A stretch of 64,000 bases of DNA from Mesorhizobium sp. WSM4313 (GCF_002294725.1 NZ_NSFT01000003.1:496001-560000); one strand, 5' to 3'; counted from the stretch's first letter, positions 10,135 through 18,645 are shown. Translations and numbers: made by a program. The notes: generated by a model from the letters alone, not told the origin.

Positions 10135-11082
10135 TCAGCTCGTCCGCGCCACCGGCGTCACCGTCACCTGGCTGACGCCGGTGCGGCGCACGACCGTGCA
10201 GAGCGTCTCGCGGCCGATGCGCTCGGCGTCGAGCATGCGCACGAGGTCGTCGACGCCGGTGACCGGCCGTCCGTCGATAGCGGCGATGATGTCGCCTTCC
10301 TTCAGGCCGGCCTTGGCGGCGGGACCGTTCTTCTCGACGCTGCGCAGGCGCACCGCCGTGTTCGTGGTCACCTGCGACAAGAGTGCTGCCCGGCGCGGCA
10401 GGTTGGTCGTGTCGGCGGAAATGCCGATGAAGGCGCGACGCACGCGGCCGAAGCGGATGATTTCCGAGATGACGAAATTGGCGGTATTGGAGGCGACCGC
10501 GAAGGCGATGCCTTGCGCGCCGTGGATCATGGCGGTGTTGACGCCGATCACCTCGCCCGCCGACGATACCAGCGGTCCGCCCGAATTGCCGGGATTGAGC
10601 GCGGCATCGGTCTGGATGACGTCGTCGATCAGCCGGCCGGTCGAGGCGCGCATCGAGCGGCCGAGCGCAGAGACGACGCCGGCGGTGACGGTCCATTCGA
10701 AACCGAGCGGATTGCCGATCGCAATTGCGATCTGGCCGCGGCGCAGGCGCTTGGAATCGCCGAGCGGCGCAATGTCGGCGAAGCTGCCGTCGGCGCGCAC
10801 GAGCGCGATGTCGGTGTCGGGATCGCGGCCAAGCACATGACCTTCGCGCGAAGCACCGTCCGGCATGGTCACCCGCACGGCGCGCGCGTCGCCGACGACA
10901 TGGAAGTTGGTGACAACCAGCCCGTCCTGCGCGATGACGAAGCCGGAGCCGTGGCCGCCGGCGCCGATGCGCTCGATGCGGCACACGGCCGGTCCAATGC
11001 GGTCGACGGCGTCGGCAACGGATGCCGAATAGGCGTCGAGCAAGGTGTCGTCGGATGGAAGTTTTTCGGCTGCGAAAGCCAT
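10135..11082 (-). CDS. HtrA/DegP-like serine protease (S1C) with PDZ domain, no signal peptide
   Basis: A 315 aa trypsin-fold protease followed by one PDZ domain. The triad is visible: His in LVVTNFHVVGDA (~residue 62), Asp in DPDTDIALVRAD (~90), and Ser in NPGNSGGPLVSS (~167). The PDZ domain covers roughly residues 220-305 (AAKAGLKEGDIIAAIDGRPV). Unlike DegP it has no signal peptide or N-terminal membrane helix (MAFAAEKLPSDDTLLDAYSA), so it is probably cytoplasmic. It is divergent from a related protein that has lost the triad, suggesting a protease/pseudoprotease pair. Confidence 0.9.
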   Translation of the reverse strand: MAFAAEKLPSDDTLLDAYSASVADAVDRIGPAVCRIERIGAGGHGSGFVIAQDGLVVTNFHVVGDARAVRVTMPDGASREGHVLGRDPDTDIALVRADGSFADIAPLGDSKRLRRGQIAIAIGNPLGFEWTVTAGVVSALGRSMRASTGRLIDDVIQTDAALNPGNSGGPLVSSAGEVIGVNTAMIHGAQGIAFAVASNTANFVISEIIRFGRVRRAFIGISADTTNLPRRAALLSQVTTNTAVRLRSVEKNGPAAKAGLKEGDIIAAIDGRPVTGVDDLVRMLDAERIGRETLCTVVRRTGVSQVTVTPVARTS

Positions 11083-11242
11083 CGGCGTGTTCCCTCGTAG
11101 AATGATGACTATATGTGCGGAGCAGCCGCAATTGCCGCGACCTGACCAGATGGCCAGTCCGGCCGGCGACTAGCCGTCAGGCGAGTACCCGCGGCGGTGT
11201 TACCGAGCGATATCTGGGTCACCGAACCCAGGAGACAGTCTT

Positions 11243-12118
11243 ATGAGCGACTTCAACCTCAGTGCCTTTTCCGACGCGATCGCCGATGTCGCGGCCACCG
11301 CCGCCCCCGCGCTGGCGAGTTTCGTCACGCACCATCACCGCACCGCGAGCGCCTTCCATTGGCGCGACGACTATTTCGTCACCGCCGAGGAAGCGGTCGA
11401 AGCCGGCGAGGAGATCGAATTGACGCTGGCTTCCGGCGAAACCGTCAAGACCGAGCTCGTCGGACGCGATCCTTCGACGGGCGTTGCCCTGTTGAAGCCT
11501 GCTTCCGGCGCTGCCGGGTTGCCGCAACTGGCTCAGGCCGGCGCCGTGCGGCCCGGCCATATCGCGATTGCGGTCGGCAACAGCGACGGCGCCGCGCTTG
11601 CGGTGCTCGGCACGGTCGGCGAGGTCGGGCCGGCCTGGCGCTCGATGCGCGGCGGCACGATCGACCGGCGCATCAACCTTGCCATCAACACCGGCGGGCG
11701 CTTCGAGGGCGGGCCGGTGCTCGACGCCAAGGGCGGCGTGATCGGCATGCTCTTGTTCGGGCCGCGCCGGCGGGCGCTGGTGATGCCCTATGAGACGATC
11801 GAGCGCGCGGTGGCGACGCTGCGCGAGAAGGGTCATGTCGCGCGCGGCTATCTCGGCGCTGGGCTGCATCCGATCCGCAATGGCGACACGAAAGGCGCCA
11901 TGGTGATGAGCCTCGACGATAACGGCCCGGCCAAGGCCGCCGGCCTGCATGTCGGCGACATCATCGTCGCCTGGAACGGCGAGGCGGTGCATGGTCCGCG
12001 CGAGCTTATCCGCAAGCTCGGGCCGGACAGCGCCGGCACCACCGTCACGCTCGGTGTTTCAAGCGGCGGCGCTGAGCGCGATGTCTCGATCACCATCGGC
12101 GAGAAGCCGCTGAGCTGA
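11243..12118 (+). CDS. HtrA-like pseudoprotease with PDZ domain
   Basis: A 291 aa protein with the same layout as its divergent neighbour, a trypsin fold followed by PDZ (AAGLHVGDIIVAWNGEAV), but without a catalytic triad. Where the active protease has TNFHVV it reads VTAEEAVEAG, and where it has GNSGGPL it reads INTGGRFEGGPVLD, so both the His and the Ser are replaced. The fold landmarks around them are kept (GRDPSTGVALLKP, IAIAVGNSDGAALAVLGTVG). It probably binds substrates or regulates the active partner. A LuxR-type regulator starts eight bases after its stop and is likely co-transcribed. Confidence 0.85.
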   Translation: MSDFNLSAFSDAIADVAATAAPALASFVTHHHRTASAFHWRDDYFVTAEEAVEAGEEIELTLASGETVKTELVGRDPSTGVALLKPASGAAGLPQLAQAGAVRPGHIAIAVGNSDGAALAVLGTVGEVGPAWRSMRGGTIDRRINLAINTGGRFEGGPVLDAKGGVIGMLLFGPRRRALVMPYETIERAVATLREKGHVARGYLGAGLHPIRNGDTKGAMVMSLDDNGPAKAAGLHVGDIIVAWNGEAVHGPRELIRKLGPDSAGTTVTLGVSSGGAERDVSITIGEKPLS

Positions 12119-12126
12119 GAGGGTCT

Positions 12127-12771
12127 ATGGCAAACAGCGCAGCACAAGCAGTCGCGAGACCGGAGCCGGCAATTCACCGGCTGACGGTGCTGGTCGCGCT
12201 CGCCGATGCCCAGCGCGCCGAGCAACTTGCCGATGCGCTGGCCGCGAGCGACGATCTGGCACCGGCCTTGGCTGGAAGCGGCGTCGGCCAAATGGCGGAT
12301 GTCGCCATCGCCGATGAGGCCGGCCTGGAAGGCTGGGTCGTCAGTTCGGCCACCCCAATCGTCCTGCTTTCGCGGCGTGCGGGCAGCGAGCAGGTGGCAG
12401 ACAATGTGCTGGCCGTGCTGCCTGCCTCCGCAGATGGCCTGCTGATCGCCGCCGCAGCGCGGTTGGCGGCCTCAGGCTACCGCGTCGGCAGGGCGGCGCC
12501 GTCGGAGGCGCATGGCGATTTCCACGATGACGAGCCTGCCGAGGAAGAGACGCCTGACGACAACCAGCCTCGCCCGGCTTTGTCGCCCCGCGAGGCTGAG
12601 GTGCTGGCTCTGCTGGCCGAAGGCGCGCCGAACAAGGTCATCGCCCGGCGGCTCAACATTTCCGTCCACACGGCGAAGTTCCATGTCGCCGCCATCCTGA
12701 TCAAGCTCGGCGCCGCCAACCGCACCGACGCGATTGCGATCGCGATGCGGCAGGGGCTGGTATTGGTCTGA
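12127..12771 (+). CDS. LuxR-type helix-turn-helix regulator
   Basis: A 214 aa protein whose C-terminal ~65 residues are a GerE/LuxR DNA-binding domain (LSPREAEVLALLAEGAPNKV, IARRLNISVHTAKFHVAAIL). The N-terminal ~110 residues resemble a response-regulator receiver by length and layout, but I cannot see the phospho-acceptor Asp pocket clearly, so it may be a degenerate receiver. An acidic linker (DFHDDEPAEEETPDDNQ) joins the two. It is tightly linked to the pseudoprotease gene and probably in one operon with it. Confidence 0.85.
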   Translation: MANSAAQAVARPEPAIHRLTVLVALADAQRAEQLADALAASDDLAPALAGSGVGQMADVAIADEAGLEGWVVSSATPIVLLSRRAGSEQVADNVLAVLPASADGLLIAAAARLAASGYRVGRAAPSEAHGDFHDDEPAEEETPDDNQPRPALSPREAEVLALLAEGAPNKVIARRLNISVHTAKFHVAAILIKLGAANRTDAIAIAMRQGLVLV

Positions 12772-12876
12772 CCCTGTCCGCACGACGTTGCGTAATCTCG
12801 GCCCGTCCCCTTCGGCTCTTGCGCCAAGTGTGTCGCCCGCGCAAGTTGCCTTCCCAATTGAAGAGGGAGGCAAAAA

Positions 12877-13743
12877 ATGTCGCTCAACGGAAAGACGCTG
12901 TTCATCTCGGGCGGATCGCGCGGCATCGGGTTGGCGATCGCGCTGCGCGCGGCGCGCGACGGCGCCAATGTGACGATCGCGGCCAAGACCGCCGAGCCGC
13001 ATCCGAAGCTGCCGGGCACCATCTACACGGCAGCCGAAGAGATCGAGCAGGCCGGCGGCAAGGCGCTGCCGGTGCTTTGCGACATTCGCGACGAGGCGCA
13101 GGTCGCCGATGCGGTGGCAAGAACCGTCGAGCGGTTCGGCGGCATCGATATCTGCGTCAACAATGCCAGCGCCATCCAGCTCACCGGCACACTGGAGACC
13201 GACATGAAGCGCTACGATCTGATGCACCAGATCAATACGCGCGGCACCTTCCTCGTCTCCAAAATGTGCATTCCCCACCTTAAGTTGGCAAAGAATCCTC
13301 ACATCCTGAATCTGGCGCCGCCGCTCGACATGAAGGCCAAGTGGTTCAAGAACCATGTCGCCTACACAATGGCCAAGTTCGGCATGTCGATGTGCACGCT
13401 GGGCATGAGCGCCGAATTCGCCAAGGACGGTATCGCGGTCAATTCGCTATGGCCGATCTCCACCATCGATACCGCGGCCGTGCGCAATCTTCTGGGCGGT
13501 GCAACAGTGGCCGCGATGAGCCGCTCACCCGACATCATGGCCGACGCGGCGCATGCGATCTTCATGCGCCCGTCGCGCGAGGCGACCGGCAATTTCTACA
13601 TCGACGAAGAGGTGCTGCGCGCCGAAGGCGTGACGGACTTTTCGATCTATGCGCCAGGCGCGGCCGATCAGCTGGCGGGCGACTTCTTCGTTCCCGACGA
13701 GGTGTTCGCGAACTCGCAGACGAAGGTAAAAAGGATCTACTGA
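12877..13743 (+). CDS. SDR family oxidoreductase, HSDL2-like
   Basis: A 288 aa short-chain dehydrogenase/reductase. The Rossmann glycine motif is FISGGSRGIGLAIALRAA, the NNAS motif is DICVNNASAIQL, and the YxxxK pair is HVAYTMAKFGMSM. The insert GTIYTAAEEIEQAGGKALPV and NLAPPLDMKAKWFKNHVAYT are characteristic of the HSDL2 subfamily, whose substrates may be fatty acyl derivatives. In place of the classical catalytic Ser there is a PPLD stretch, as in that subfamily. It ends overlapping the convergent UPF0114 gene by seven bases. Confidence 0.88.
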   Translation: MSLNGKTLFISGGSRGIGLAIALRAARDGANVTIAAKTAEPHPKLPGTIYTAAEEIEQAGGKALPVLCDIRDEAQVADAVARTVERFGGIDICVNNASAIQLTGTLETDMKRYDLMHQINTRGTFLVSKMCIPHLKLAKNPHILNLAPPLDMKAKWFKNHVAYTMAKFGMSMCTLGMSAEFAKDGIAVNSLWPISTIDTAAVRNLLGGATVAAMSRSPDIMADAAHAIFMRPSREATGNFYIDEEVLRAEGVTDFSIYAPGAADQLAGDFFVPDEVFANSQTKVKRIY

Positions 13744-14276
13744 CGGACCGGGTCCGCCTCAATCCTCTCGGCCTTCTTGCCCTTGGCGAGCGCCATGACG
13801 CGGTCGATATAGGCCAGCATCAGCGCCGAGACGACGAAGGCGAGGTGGATGATGGTCAGCCACATCAGCTGGTCGGTCGTGTAGGACACCGAATTCAGGA
13901 ACACCTGCAAAAGGTGGATGGAGGAGATGGCGACGATGGTCGAGGCGACCTTGACCTTCAGCGAGCCGACATCGATCGTTCCCAGCCAATGGACCTCGCC
14001 ATCCTGCTCGTCGAAGCGGCTGACGAAATTCTCGTAGCCCGAGATGATGACCATCACCACCAGCGAGGCGACAAGCGCCGCGTCGATCAGGCCGAGCATC
14101 TTCAGGATCGTGTCGGTGTCGCCGAGCATGAAGGCGCTCATGACGAACTCATAGAGCTTCTTGCCGAAGGAGAGCGCGTAGATCGCCAGCGCCACGCCGA
14201 GCCCGAGATAGAAGGCGACCAGCAGCCAGCGCGAGGCGAGGATGACGGATTCGATGGCGAGTTCGAGACGCTTCAT
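13737..14276 (-). CDS. UPF0114 (TIGR00645) family inner membrane protein
   Basis: A 179 aa integral membrane protein with about four helices (LASRWLLVAFYLGLGVALAI, LIDAALVASLVVMVIISGYE, VASTIVAISSIHLLQVFLNS, MWLTIIHLAFVVSALMLAYI). The conserved stretch GYENFVSRFD identifies UPF0114/YqhA. Function unknown. The ATG at 14276 (MKRLELAIESVILASRW) is the family's usual start; the frame extends five codons to a TTG. It is preceded by a copy of a dispersed intergenic repeat. Confidence 0.9.
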   Translation of the reverse strand: MKRLELAIESVILASRWLLVAFYLGLGVALAIYALSFGKKLYEFVMSAFMLGDTDTILKMLGLIDAALVASLVVMVIISGYENFVSRFDEQDGEVHWLGTIDVGSLKVKVASTIVAISSIHLLQVFLNSVSYTTDQLMWLTIIHLAFVVSALMLAYIDRVMALAKGKKAERIEADPVRQ

Positions 14277-14298
14277 GAAGGCTCCGGTCAATTGCGAT

Positions 14299-14421
14299 AG
14301 AGCGTTTCACCGTTTCACGGAAAGGCGAACCGCTATATCTTTTGTTTTGACGCAAGTCCGGACGGAAGGCTACGGCGAAGGCGCCGAGCCTAACCGCTCA
14401 CACTGTTCCTGGAATTGCTCT
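14299..14421. repeat. Dispersed intergenic repeat, copy 1
   Basis: Starts AGAGCGTTTCACCGTTTCAC and ends CCTGGAATTGCTCT, so the termini are a short inverted repeat (AGAGC/GCTCT). A second copy lies at 18646-18746. This copy carries about 25 extra bases in its second half. Elements of this kind are scattered between genes in Mesorhizobium-like genomes. Confidence 0.8.
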
Positions 14422-14460
14422 GGACGTATTTCGGCCAGGTGACACAGGTTTTCAAGGCAA

Positions 14461-14493
14461 AAAACCCCGCCGGGGAGGGGGCCCGGCGGGGCT
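14461..14493 (-). terminator. Second terminator downstream of the OmpA-like gene
   Basis: A very stable GC-only stem (CCCCGCCGGG / CCCGGCGGGG). Read on the minus strand it is followed by a run of T, as a terminator for leftward transcription. Confidence 0.75.
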
Positions 14494-14615
14494 CAACGTG
14501 TCCCGCTGGAGTCGGGACAGGGCAGGGAACGCCCTATCTGGAATCTGGGTGCCGCAATGCGGCGATTCAATGAGCAGGCCGGGCCAGGCAGGACAATTCT
14601 TTTTGAGCCGGTAAG

Positions 14616-14646
14616 GAAAAAAGGCCCGTCCGAAGCGGACGGGCCC
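14616..14646 (-). terminator. Terminator of the OmpA-like gene
   Basis: Inverted repeat GGGCCCGTCCG / CGGACGGGCC around CTTC on the minus strand, followed by six T, about 50 bases after the stop codon of the OmpA-like gene. Confidence 0.85.
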
Positions 14647-14696
14647 GTCTTGCGCGCTGATTCTGCAGATCCGGGCAGGATCTTGAAATCAAACGC

Positions 14697-17162
14697 TCAT
14701 TGTTGCTCGCTGTTGCTCGCCACCGGCGCCACCAGCGAGGTGATGCGGCGGATGGCGACACGCCGGTTCTCGCGGTTCGGACCGGGCGTGTTCACCTTGA
14801 GATACTCCTCGCCATAGCCCTGCGTGGTGAGGTTCTCGGCCGGGATGCCAAAGGCGTTGGTGAGCGCCTCGGCCACCGCCTCGGCGCGCCGGTCCGACAG
14901 AGCGAGGTTTGCGTCCGGCGTGCCGACGGCGTCGGTATGGCCCTCGATCAGGAAGGTTTCCGCCGGGTTCTTCTTGAGCAGTTTTTCCATGGCGGTGGCG
15001 ACGCCTTCGAGCTTTTGCACTTCGGTGTCGGAGAGCGTCGCCGAGCCGAAATCGAAGTTCAGCGTGTCGAGGTCGATACGCCTGGCGATGTCGCGCACGC
15101 GGGCCGAGCGCTTGACCTCGTCAATCGAGTAGAGACGCTGCACCCTTTCCACAGGTGGCTGCTCGAGGAAGGTATAATATTCGTCCGGATCCTCGACTTC
15201 CTCCGAATCCAGGATGTAGTCCCGGCGCGGGATGTCGAGCCGCATCGGTGGCAGGTCGTCGCCGGGATCGCGCCACTCGTCGACGTCGTTATAGTAGCGC
15301 TCGTCGACATAGCTCAGCACGTATTCGCGGCCATCCGATGTAACGCGCGATCGCCGGATGACGTCGCCATTACGGTTGCGGATGGTGATGATCCTGACGC
15401 CGTTGTCGCGCTCCACGATTTCGCGGGTGCGGCCGCCCGAAAGATCCTCGTAGTAAACATCCCTGGCGCCGCGGGTGATGCGAGGAGCTTCGTTGCTTTC
15501 CACGAATGTCTGGTTGTTGAACTGAAGGATCACCCGGTCGCCGAACTGCTTCACCACGTCGGCACCCTGCGGCCGGCGGCGCTCACGGACAACCTGCTCG
15601 GGCGTAAGCTCGATCCGCTTGCCTTTCTCCTGGTCCACTGGGACGATCTTTTCGGGCTTGATCGCCTGCTGCGCCGACTTGTCGTCGGTGGGCGGCGGCC
15701 CCTGATCGACCGGAGCCGGCCTCTGCGCCTGCTCGCCACCTTGCTGCTGTCCGGCCTGATTGGCGTTCTGGCCGTTGCCGGCCTGGCCATTTTCGATTTG
15801 AGCGCCACCGGTCTGGGCCGCGCCGTTCTGGCCGTTGTCGTTGCGGCCCCGGTGCTTGCGCATGGCATCTTTCTGGCTGTCCAGGACGGGCGCCTCGTTC
15901 GGATTGGCGGTTTCGCCCTGCGCGGCGTTGCCATTGGCAGGCTGGTTGTTGTTCGCCGGCTGATTGCCATTGGCCGGCTGCTCGCCGGTTGCGGGTTGCT
16001 GCTCGCCGGTGAGGGGCTTGCGGCCGGTCTTTGTCTGCTCTCCGGTCTGTGGCTGTTCGCCGGTCGCGGGTTGTTCACCTGTCGCGGGCTGTTCACCCGT
16101 CGCCGGCTGTTCCGCGTTCGGCTTCTTGCCGCGCTTCTTGTTGCCCTGGGCCTGTTCGCCCTGGGCTGGCTGCTCGCCATTCTGCAGCGGCTGGGCCTGC
16201 TGCACGGGCTCACCGGCCGGCGCCCGCTTCTTGGCCGGCTCGTTGGTCTGCGTCTGCTCGGCCGGGGCGGTCTCACCCTGCTGGTTCTGCTTAAGCTTCT
16301 TCCTGAGCTGATTGCCGCCTTGCTGGTTGTCGTTGGCGGGAGCGGTCTGTTCGGTCGGGGCAACCTGCTCGCCGGCTTGGCCGGCGGGCGCCCCCTCAGT
16401 CTGCTGCTGATCGTGCTTGCGCTTCTTGCGGCCCTGGTTCCCTTGCTGCTGGTCGCCGGCGGCAGGCGCGACCTGTTCCGCGGGCTGCTGGTCGGCTGGC
16501 GCCGCTTCGATCTGCTGCTGGTTGCGCTTCTTCTTGCGCGGCTGCTGCTCCTCGGCCGCGGGCTGGCCGCCCTGGTCGGCGGGTGCAGCCTCGATCTGCT
16601 GCTGCTGGTCACGCTTCTTGCGCGGCTTGAATTGCTGCTCGTCGGCCGCCGGCTGGCCGCCCTGGTCGGCGGGTGCTGCCTGGATCTGCTGCTGTTGATC
16701 GCGCTTCTTGCGCGGCTTGAATTGTTGCTCGTCGGCCGCAGGCTGGCCGCCCTGGTCGGCGGGTGCCGCCTCGATTTGCTGCTGTTGGTCGCGCTTCTTG
16801 CGTGGCTTGAACTGCTGCTCGGCCGGTGCAGCTTCCCCGGACTGGGCGCCCTCCGTCTGCTGCTGCTCGTGCCGCTTCTTGCGCGGCTGTTGCTCGGATT
16901 CGGCGGGCGCGGCCTGTTCGGCCGGCACCGATTCGCTTTGCTGCTGCTGCTCGCGCTTCTTTCTACGCGGCTGTTCGGCTCCGCCTTGCGCGCATTCTTC
17001 GGCCGACTGGCCTTCGGCGCAGGCGGCCTGAGCCAGCACGAGCGGCGCTCCGTGCAGGCCGCCGGAAGCGACACCCCCCTGCAGCGGGTACGCGCCCAAC
17101 GGCGCGGATGCCATAAGCAGGCCGATTGCCGTGCCCGCCAGAATCCGTGGTTGGCGTTTCAT
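14697..17162 (-). CDS. OmpA family protein with long Gln/Lys-rich repeat region
   Basis: An 821 aa exported protein. An N-terminal signal peptide (RILAGTAIGLLMASAPLGAY) is followed by a ~450-residue low-complexity region rich in Gln, Lys, Arg, Ala and Pro. This includes three near-identical 30-residue repeats (core PRKKRDQQQQIEAAPADQGG) and a run of TGEQPA units. A structured segment follows (QFGDRVILQFNNQTFVESNE), then a C-terminal OmpA peptidoglycan-binding domain (NFDFGSATLSDTEVQKLEGV; FLIEGHTDAVGTPDANLALS; LTTQGYGEEYLK). The domain should anchor it to peptidoglycan, with the disordered region spanning the periplasm. The start at 17162 fits AGGAGA upstream and a proper signal peptide. Confidence 0.9.
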   Translation of the reverse strand: MKRQPRILAGTAIGLLMASAPLGAYPLQGGVASGGLHGAPLVLAQAACAEGQSAEECAQGGAEQPRRKKREQQQQSESVPAEQAAPAESEQQPRKKRHEQQQTEGAQSGEAAPAEQQFKPRKKRDQQQQIEAAPADQGGQPAADEQQFKPRKKRDQQQQIQAAPADQGGQPAADEQQFKPRKKRDQQQQIEAAPADQGGQPAAEEQQPRKKKRNQQQIEAAPADQQPAEQVAPAAGDQQQGNQGRKKRKHDQQQTEGAPAGQAGEQVAPTEQTAPANDNQQGGNQLRKKLKQNQQGETAPAEQTQTNEPAKKRAPAGEPVQQAQPLQNGEQPAQGEQAQGNKKRGKKPNAEQPATGEQPATGEQPATGEQPQTGEQTKTGRKPLTGEQQPATGEQPANGNQPANNNQPANGNAAQGETANPNEAPVLDSQKDAMRKHRGRNDNGQNGAAQTGGAQIENGQAGNGQNANQAGQQQGGEQAQRPAPVDQGPPPTDDKSAQQAIKPEKIVPVDQEKGKRIELTPEQVVRERRRPQGADVVKQFGDRVILQFNNQTFVESNEAPRITRGARDVYYEDLSGGRTREIVERDNGVRIITIRNRNGDVIRRSRVTSDGREYVLSYVDERYYNDVDEWRDPGDDLPPMRLDIPRRDYILDSEEVEDPDEYYTFLEQPPVERVQRLYSIDEVKRSARVRDIARRIDLDTLNFDFGSATLSDTEVQKLEGVATAMEKLLKKNPAETFLIEGHTDAVGTPDANLALSDRRAEAVAEALTNAFGIPAENLTTQGYGEEYLKVNTPGPNRENRRVAIRRITSLVAPVASNSEQQ
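16553..16820 (-). repeat. Three tandem 90-bp coding repeats in the OmpA-like gene
   Basis: The sequence repeats with an exact 90-base period (for example blocks starting near 16621, 16711 and 16801), encoding a 30-residue unit with PRKKRDQQQQ and APADQGGQPAA. The copies differ by only a few bases, indicating recent expansion. In-frame copy-number change would lengthen or shorten the periplasmic spacer. Confidence 0.85.
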
Positions 17163-17355
17163 ATCGATTTCTCCTAATGGGGTCCCATCCCTGCCCAAAC
17201 TTTCATCAACCATAATTGGTTCCGTCAGGCATTGGCGCCAACCAAGGATGCCTGGCCGGCCTTTTGAAGGCAATTTCGTGTTTTTCTAATGTTGATACTG
17301 GGTCGCCGCCACACAGCGCTTGACCGGAAGACCGCGGAGGGCCAAATCCAGCCAA

Positions 17356-17802
17356 ATGACCGCGCCATTCTGGAAAACCAAGACGCTTGAGGCGATGACC
17401 CCGGCCGAATGGGAATCGCTTTGCGACGGCTGCGGCAAATGCTGCCTGTCCAAGCTCGAGGATGAGGATACGGGCGAGATCTTCTGGACAAGCGTGGGCT
17501 GCAGGCTGTTCGACGCCGAGAACTGCCGCTGCTCCGACTATGCAAACCGCCTGGCGCGGGTGCCCGATTGCGTCGGCCTGACGCCACAGAATGTGCGCAC
17601 CATCACCTGGCTGCCAAAAACCTGTGCCTACCGGCTTATTGCCGAGGGCCATGATCTCTACTGGTGGCACAGACTTGTTTCGGGAAGCGCTGAGACCGTG
17701 CACGAGGCCGGCATCTCGATCCGGGGTCGGGTGAAGGCCAAGGAAACCGATCTGGCCGACCCGGACGATTATTTTGATTATATATTGGACGACGAACCTT
17801 AG
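17356..17802 (+). CDS. YcgN-like UPF0260 cysteine-cluster protein
   Basis: A 148 aa protein of the UPF0260/YkgJ-like family. The Cys cluster [11 protein letters not shown] (residues ~25-35) and later Cys residues in [16 protein letters not shown] are expected to bind a metal or Fe-S centre. The start at 17356 gives the normal N-terminus ([20 protein letters not shown]). Function is unknown. The stop codon and the last few codons fall inside the first unit of a degenerate tandem repeat, so its tail may have been altered by repeat spread. Confidence 0.9.
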   Translation: MTAPFWKTKTLEAMTPAEWESLCDGCGKCCLSKLEDEDTGEIFWTSVGCRLFDAENCRCSDYANRLARVPDCVGLTPQNVRTITWLPKTCAYRLIAEGHDLYWWHRLVSGSAETVHEAGISIRGRVKAKETDLADPDDYFDYILDDEP

Positions 17803-18025
17803 CAGTTCGTGTCTGGACGACGAACCCTGACGGGTTCGCGTCTAGATGACGAACGCTGACGAGGCGCTTTTGACGAGGAACGACGAAACCTGCGGGTTCG
17901 CGTTTAGAAACCTGAGGGGCCTCGCTTTTACGCACTTACGAGCGACGAACCCTGGCGGGTTCGCGCCTAAGGGGTTCGCGATTTTGGCACGAGCGACGAA
18001 CCCTGGCGGGTTGGCGCTTATATGA
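17787..18025. repeat. Degenerate hairpin repeat array
   Basis: About five diverged units built on CGAACCC-loop-GGGTTCG, for example at 17819, 17884, 17944 and 17995 (GACGAACCCTGGCGGGTTCG). Each unit can fold into a stem of about seven base pairs. The array starts within the 3' end of the UPF0260 gene and fills the gap before the next gene. No protein or known RNA is apparent. Confidence 0.7.
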
Positions 18026-18125
18026 ACCGGACATGAATGGCCGGTTCGCGGAAGGTTCAGACGCAAAAGGGCATCTTCCAGTCATCGGTTCTACGGGCGA
18101 CAGCCCACAATAAGGAGAGAAGACG

Positions 18126-18479
18126 ATGTTCAACACGATCAGGACGGCAGCCCTTTCGGCCCTTGTCGGGCTTGGCACTTTGACCGCCATTCCGGCGCAT
18201 GCGGACAGCCTCTATCTCGGTTTCGGGGACAGGCACGACCCGCGTTTCGGCATCTACACCGGCGACGATGACGGTTATCGCCGCGACTGGCGCCGCGACC
18301 GCGACTGGCGCGGCTGTTCGCCGGACCGCGCCCTCGACAAGGCCGAGCGCATGGGTCTGCACCGCGCCCGCATCGTCGACATCAGCCGCCGTACCGTGAA
18401 GGTGGCAGGTCGCCAGTATGGCGACCGTGTCGTGGTGGTGTTCGCCAACGAACGCGGCTGCCCGATCATCTACCGCTGA
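18126..18479 (+). CDS. Small secreted Arg/Asp-rich protein of unknown function
   Basis: A 117 aa protein with a signal peptide (TAALSALVGLGTLTAIPAHA) cleaved near residue 27. An Arg/Asp-rich tract (YRRDWRRDRDWRG) is followed by a compact C-terminal part CSPDRALDKAERMGLHRARI and VVVVFANERGCPIIYR, with two Cys that could form a disulfide. A strong AAGGAGAG site sets the start. Similar small exported proteins are common in rhizobia; I do not know a function. Confidence 0.8.
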   Translation: MFNTIRTAALSALVGLGTLTAIPAHADSLYLGFGDRHDPRFGIYTGDDDGYRRDWRRDRDWRGCSPDRALDKAERMGLHRARIVDISRRTVKVAGRQYGDRVVVVFANERGCPIIYR

Positions 18480-18500
18480 GGCTGAAAGGGCGATCCCGTT

Positions 18501-18575
18501 CGAGGATCGCTTATGCGGACGATCCTCTGCGAGGATCGCCTATGCGGACGATCCTCTGCGAGAATCGCCTATGAG
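18501..18575. repeat. 29-bp tandem repeat (about 2.5 copies)
   Basis: A unit of 29 bases starting CGAGGATCGC and ending GATCCTCTG occurs at 18501 and 18530, with a partial copy at 18559. Each unit holds the complementary halves GAGGATC and GATCCTC, so it can also form a hairpin. It lies just after the small secreted protein gene. Confidence 0.75.
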
Positions 18576-18607
18576 TAGCTGAGCCCCTCAAGATGAGGCG
18601 CGGCTCG

Positions 18608-18643
18608 AAAACGCCCCGCAGGATGATCCTGCGGGGCGTTTTG
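18608..18643 (+). terminator. Bidirectional intrinsic terminator
   Basis: AAAACGCCCCGCAGGA / TCCTGCGGGGCGTTTT with a three-base loop: a 16-bp perfect stem with A/T tracts at both ends. It terminates the small secreted protein gene and could serve the convergent SIMPL gene. Confidence 0.9.
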
Positions 18644-18645
18644 CT

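Noticed and set aside
14700-17177. 825-codon open frame on the plus strand opposite the OmpA-like gene
   Set aside because: It mirrors the GC-rich Gln/Lys repeat region; the minus strand has a signal peptide, an OmpA domain, a ribosome site and terminators, and the plus frame has none of these.
17787-18575. Possible CRISPR array in the repeat-rich stretch
   Set aside because: Units are degenerate or directly tandem, without unique spacers of constant length, and no cas genes are present.
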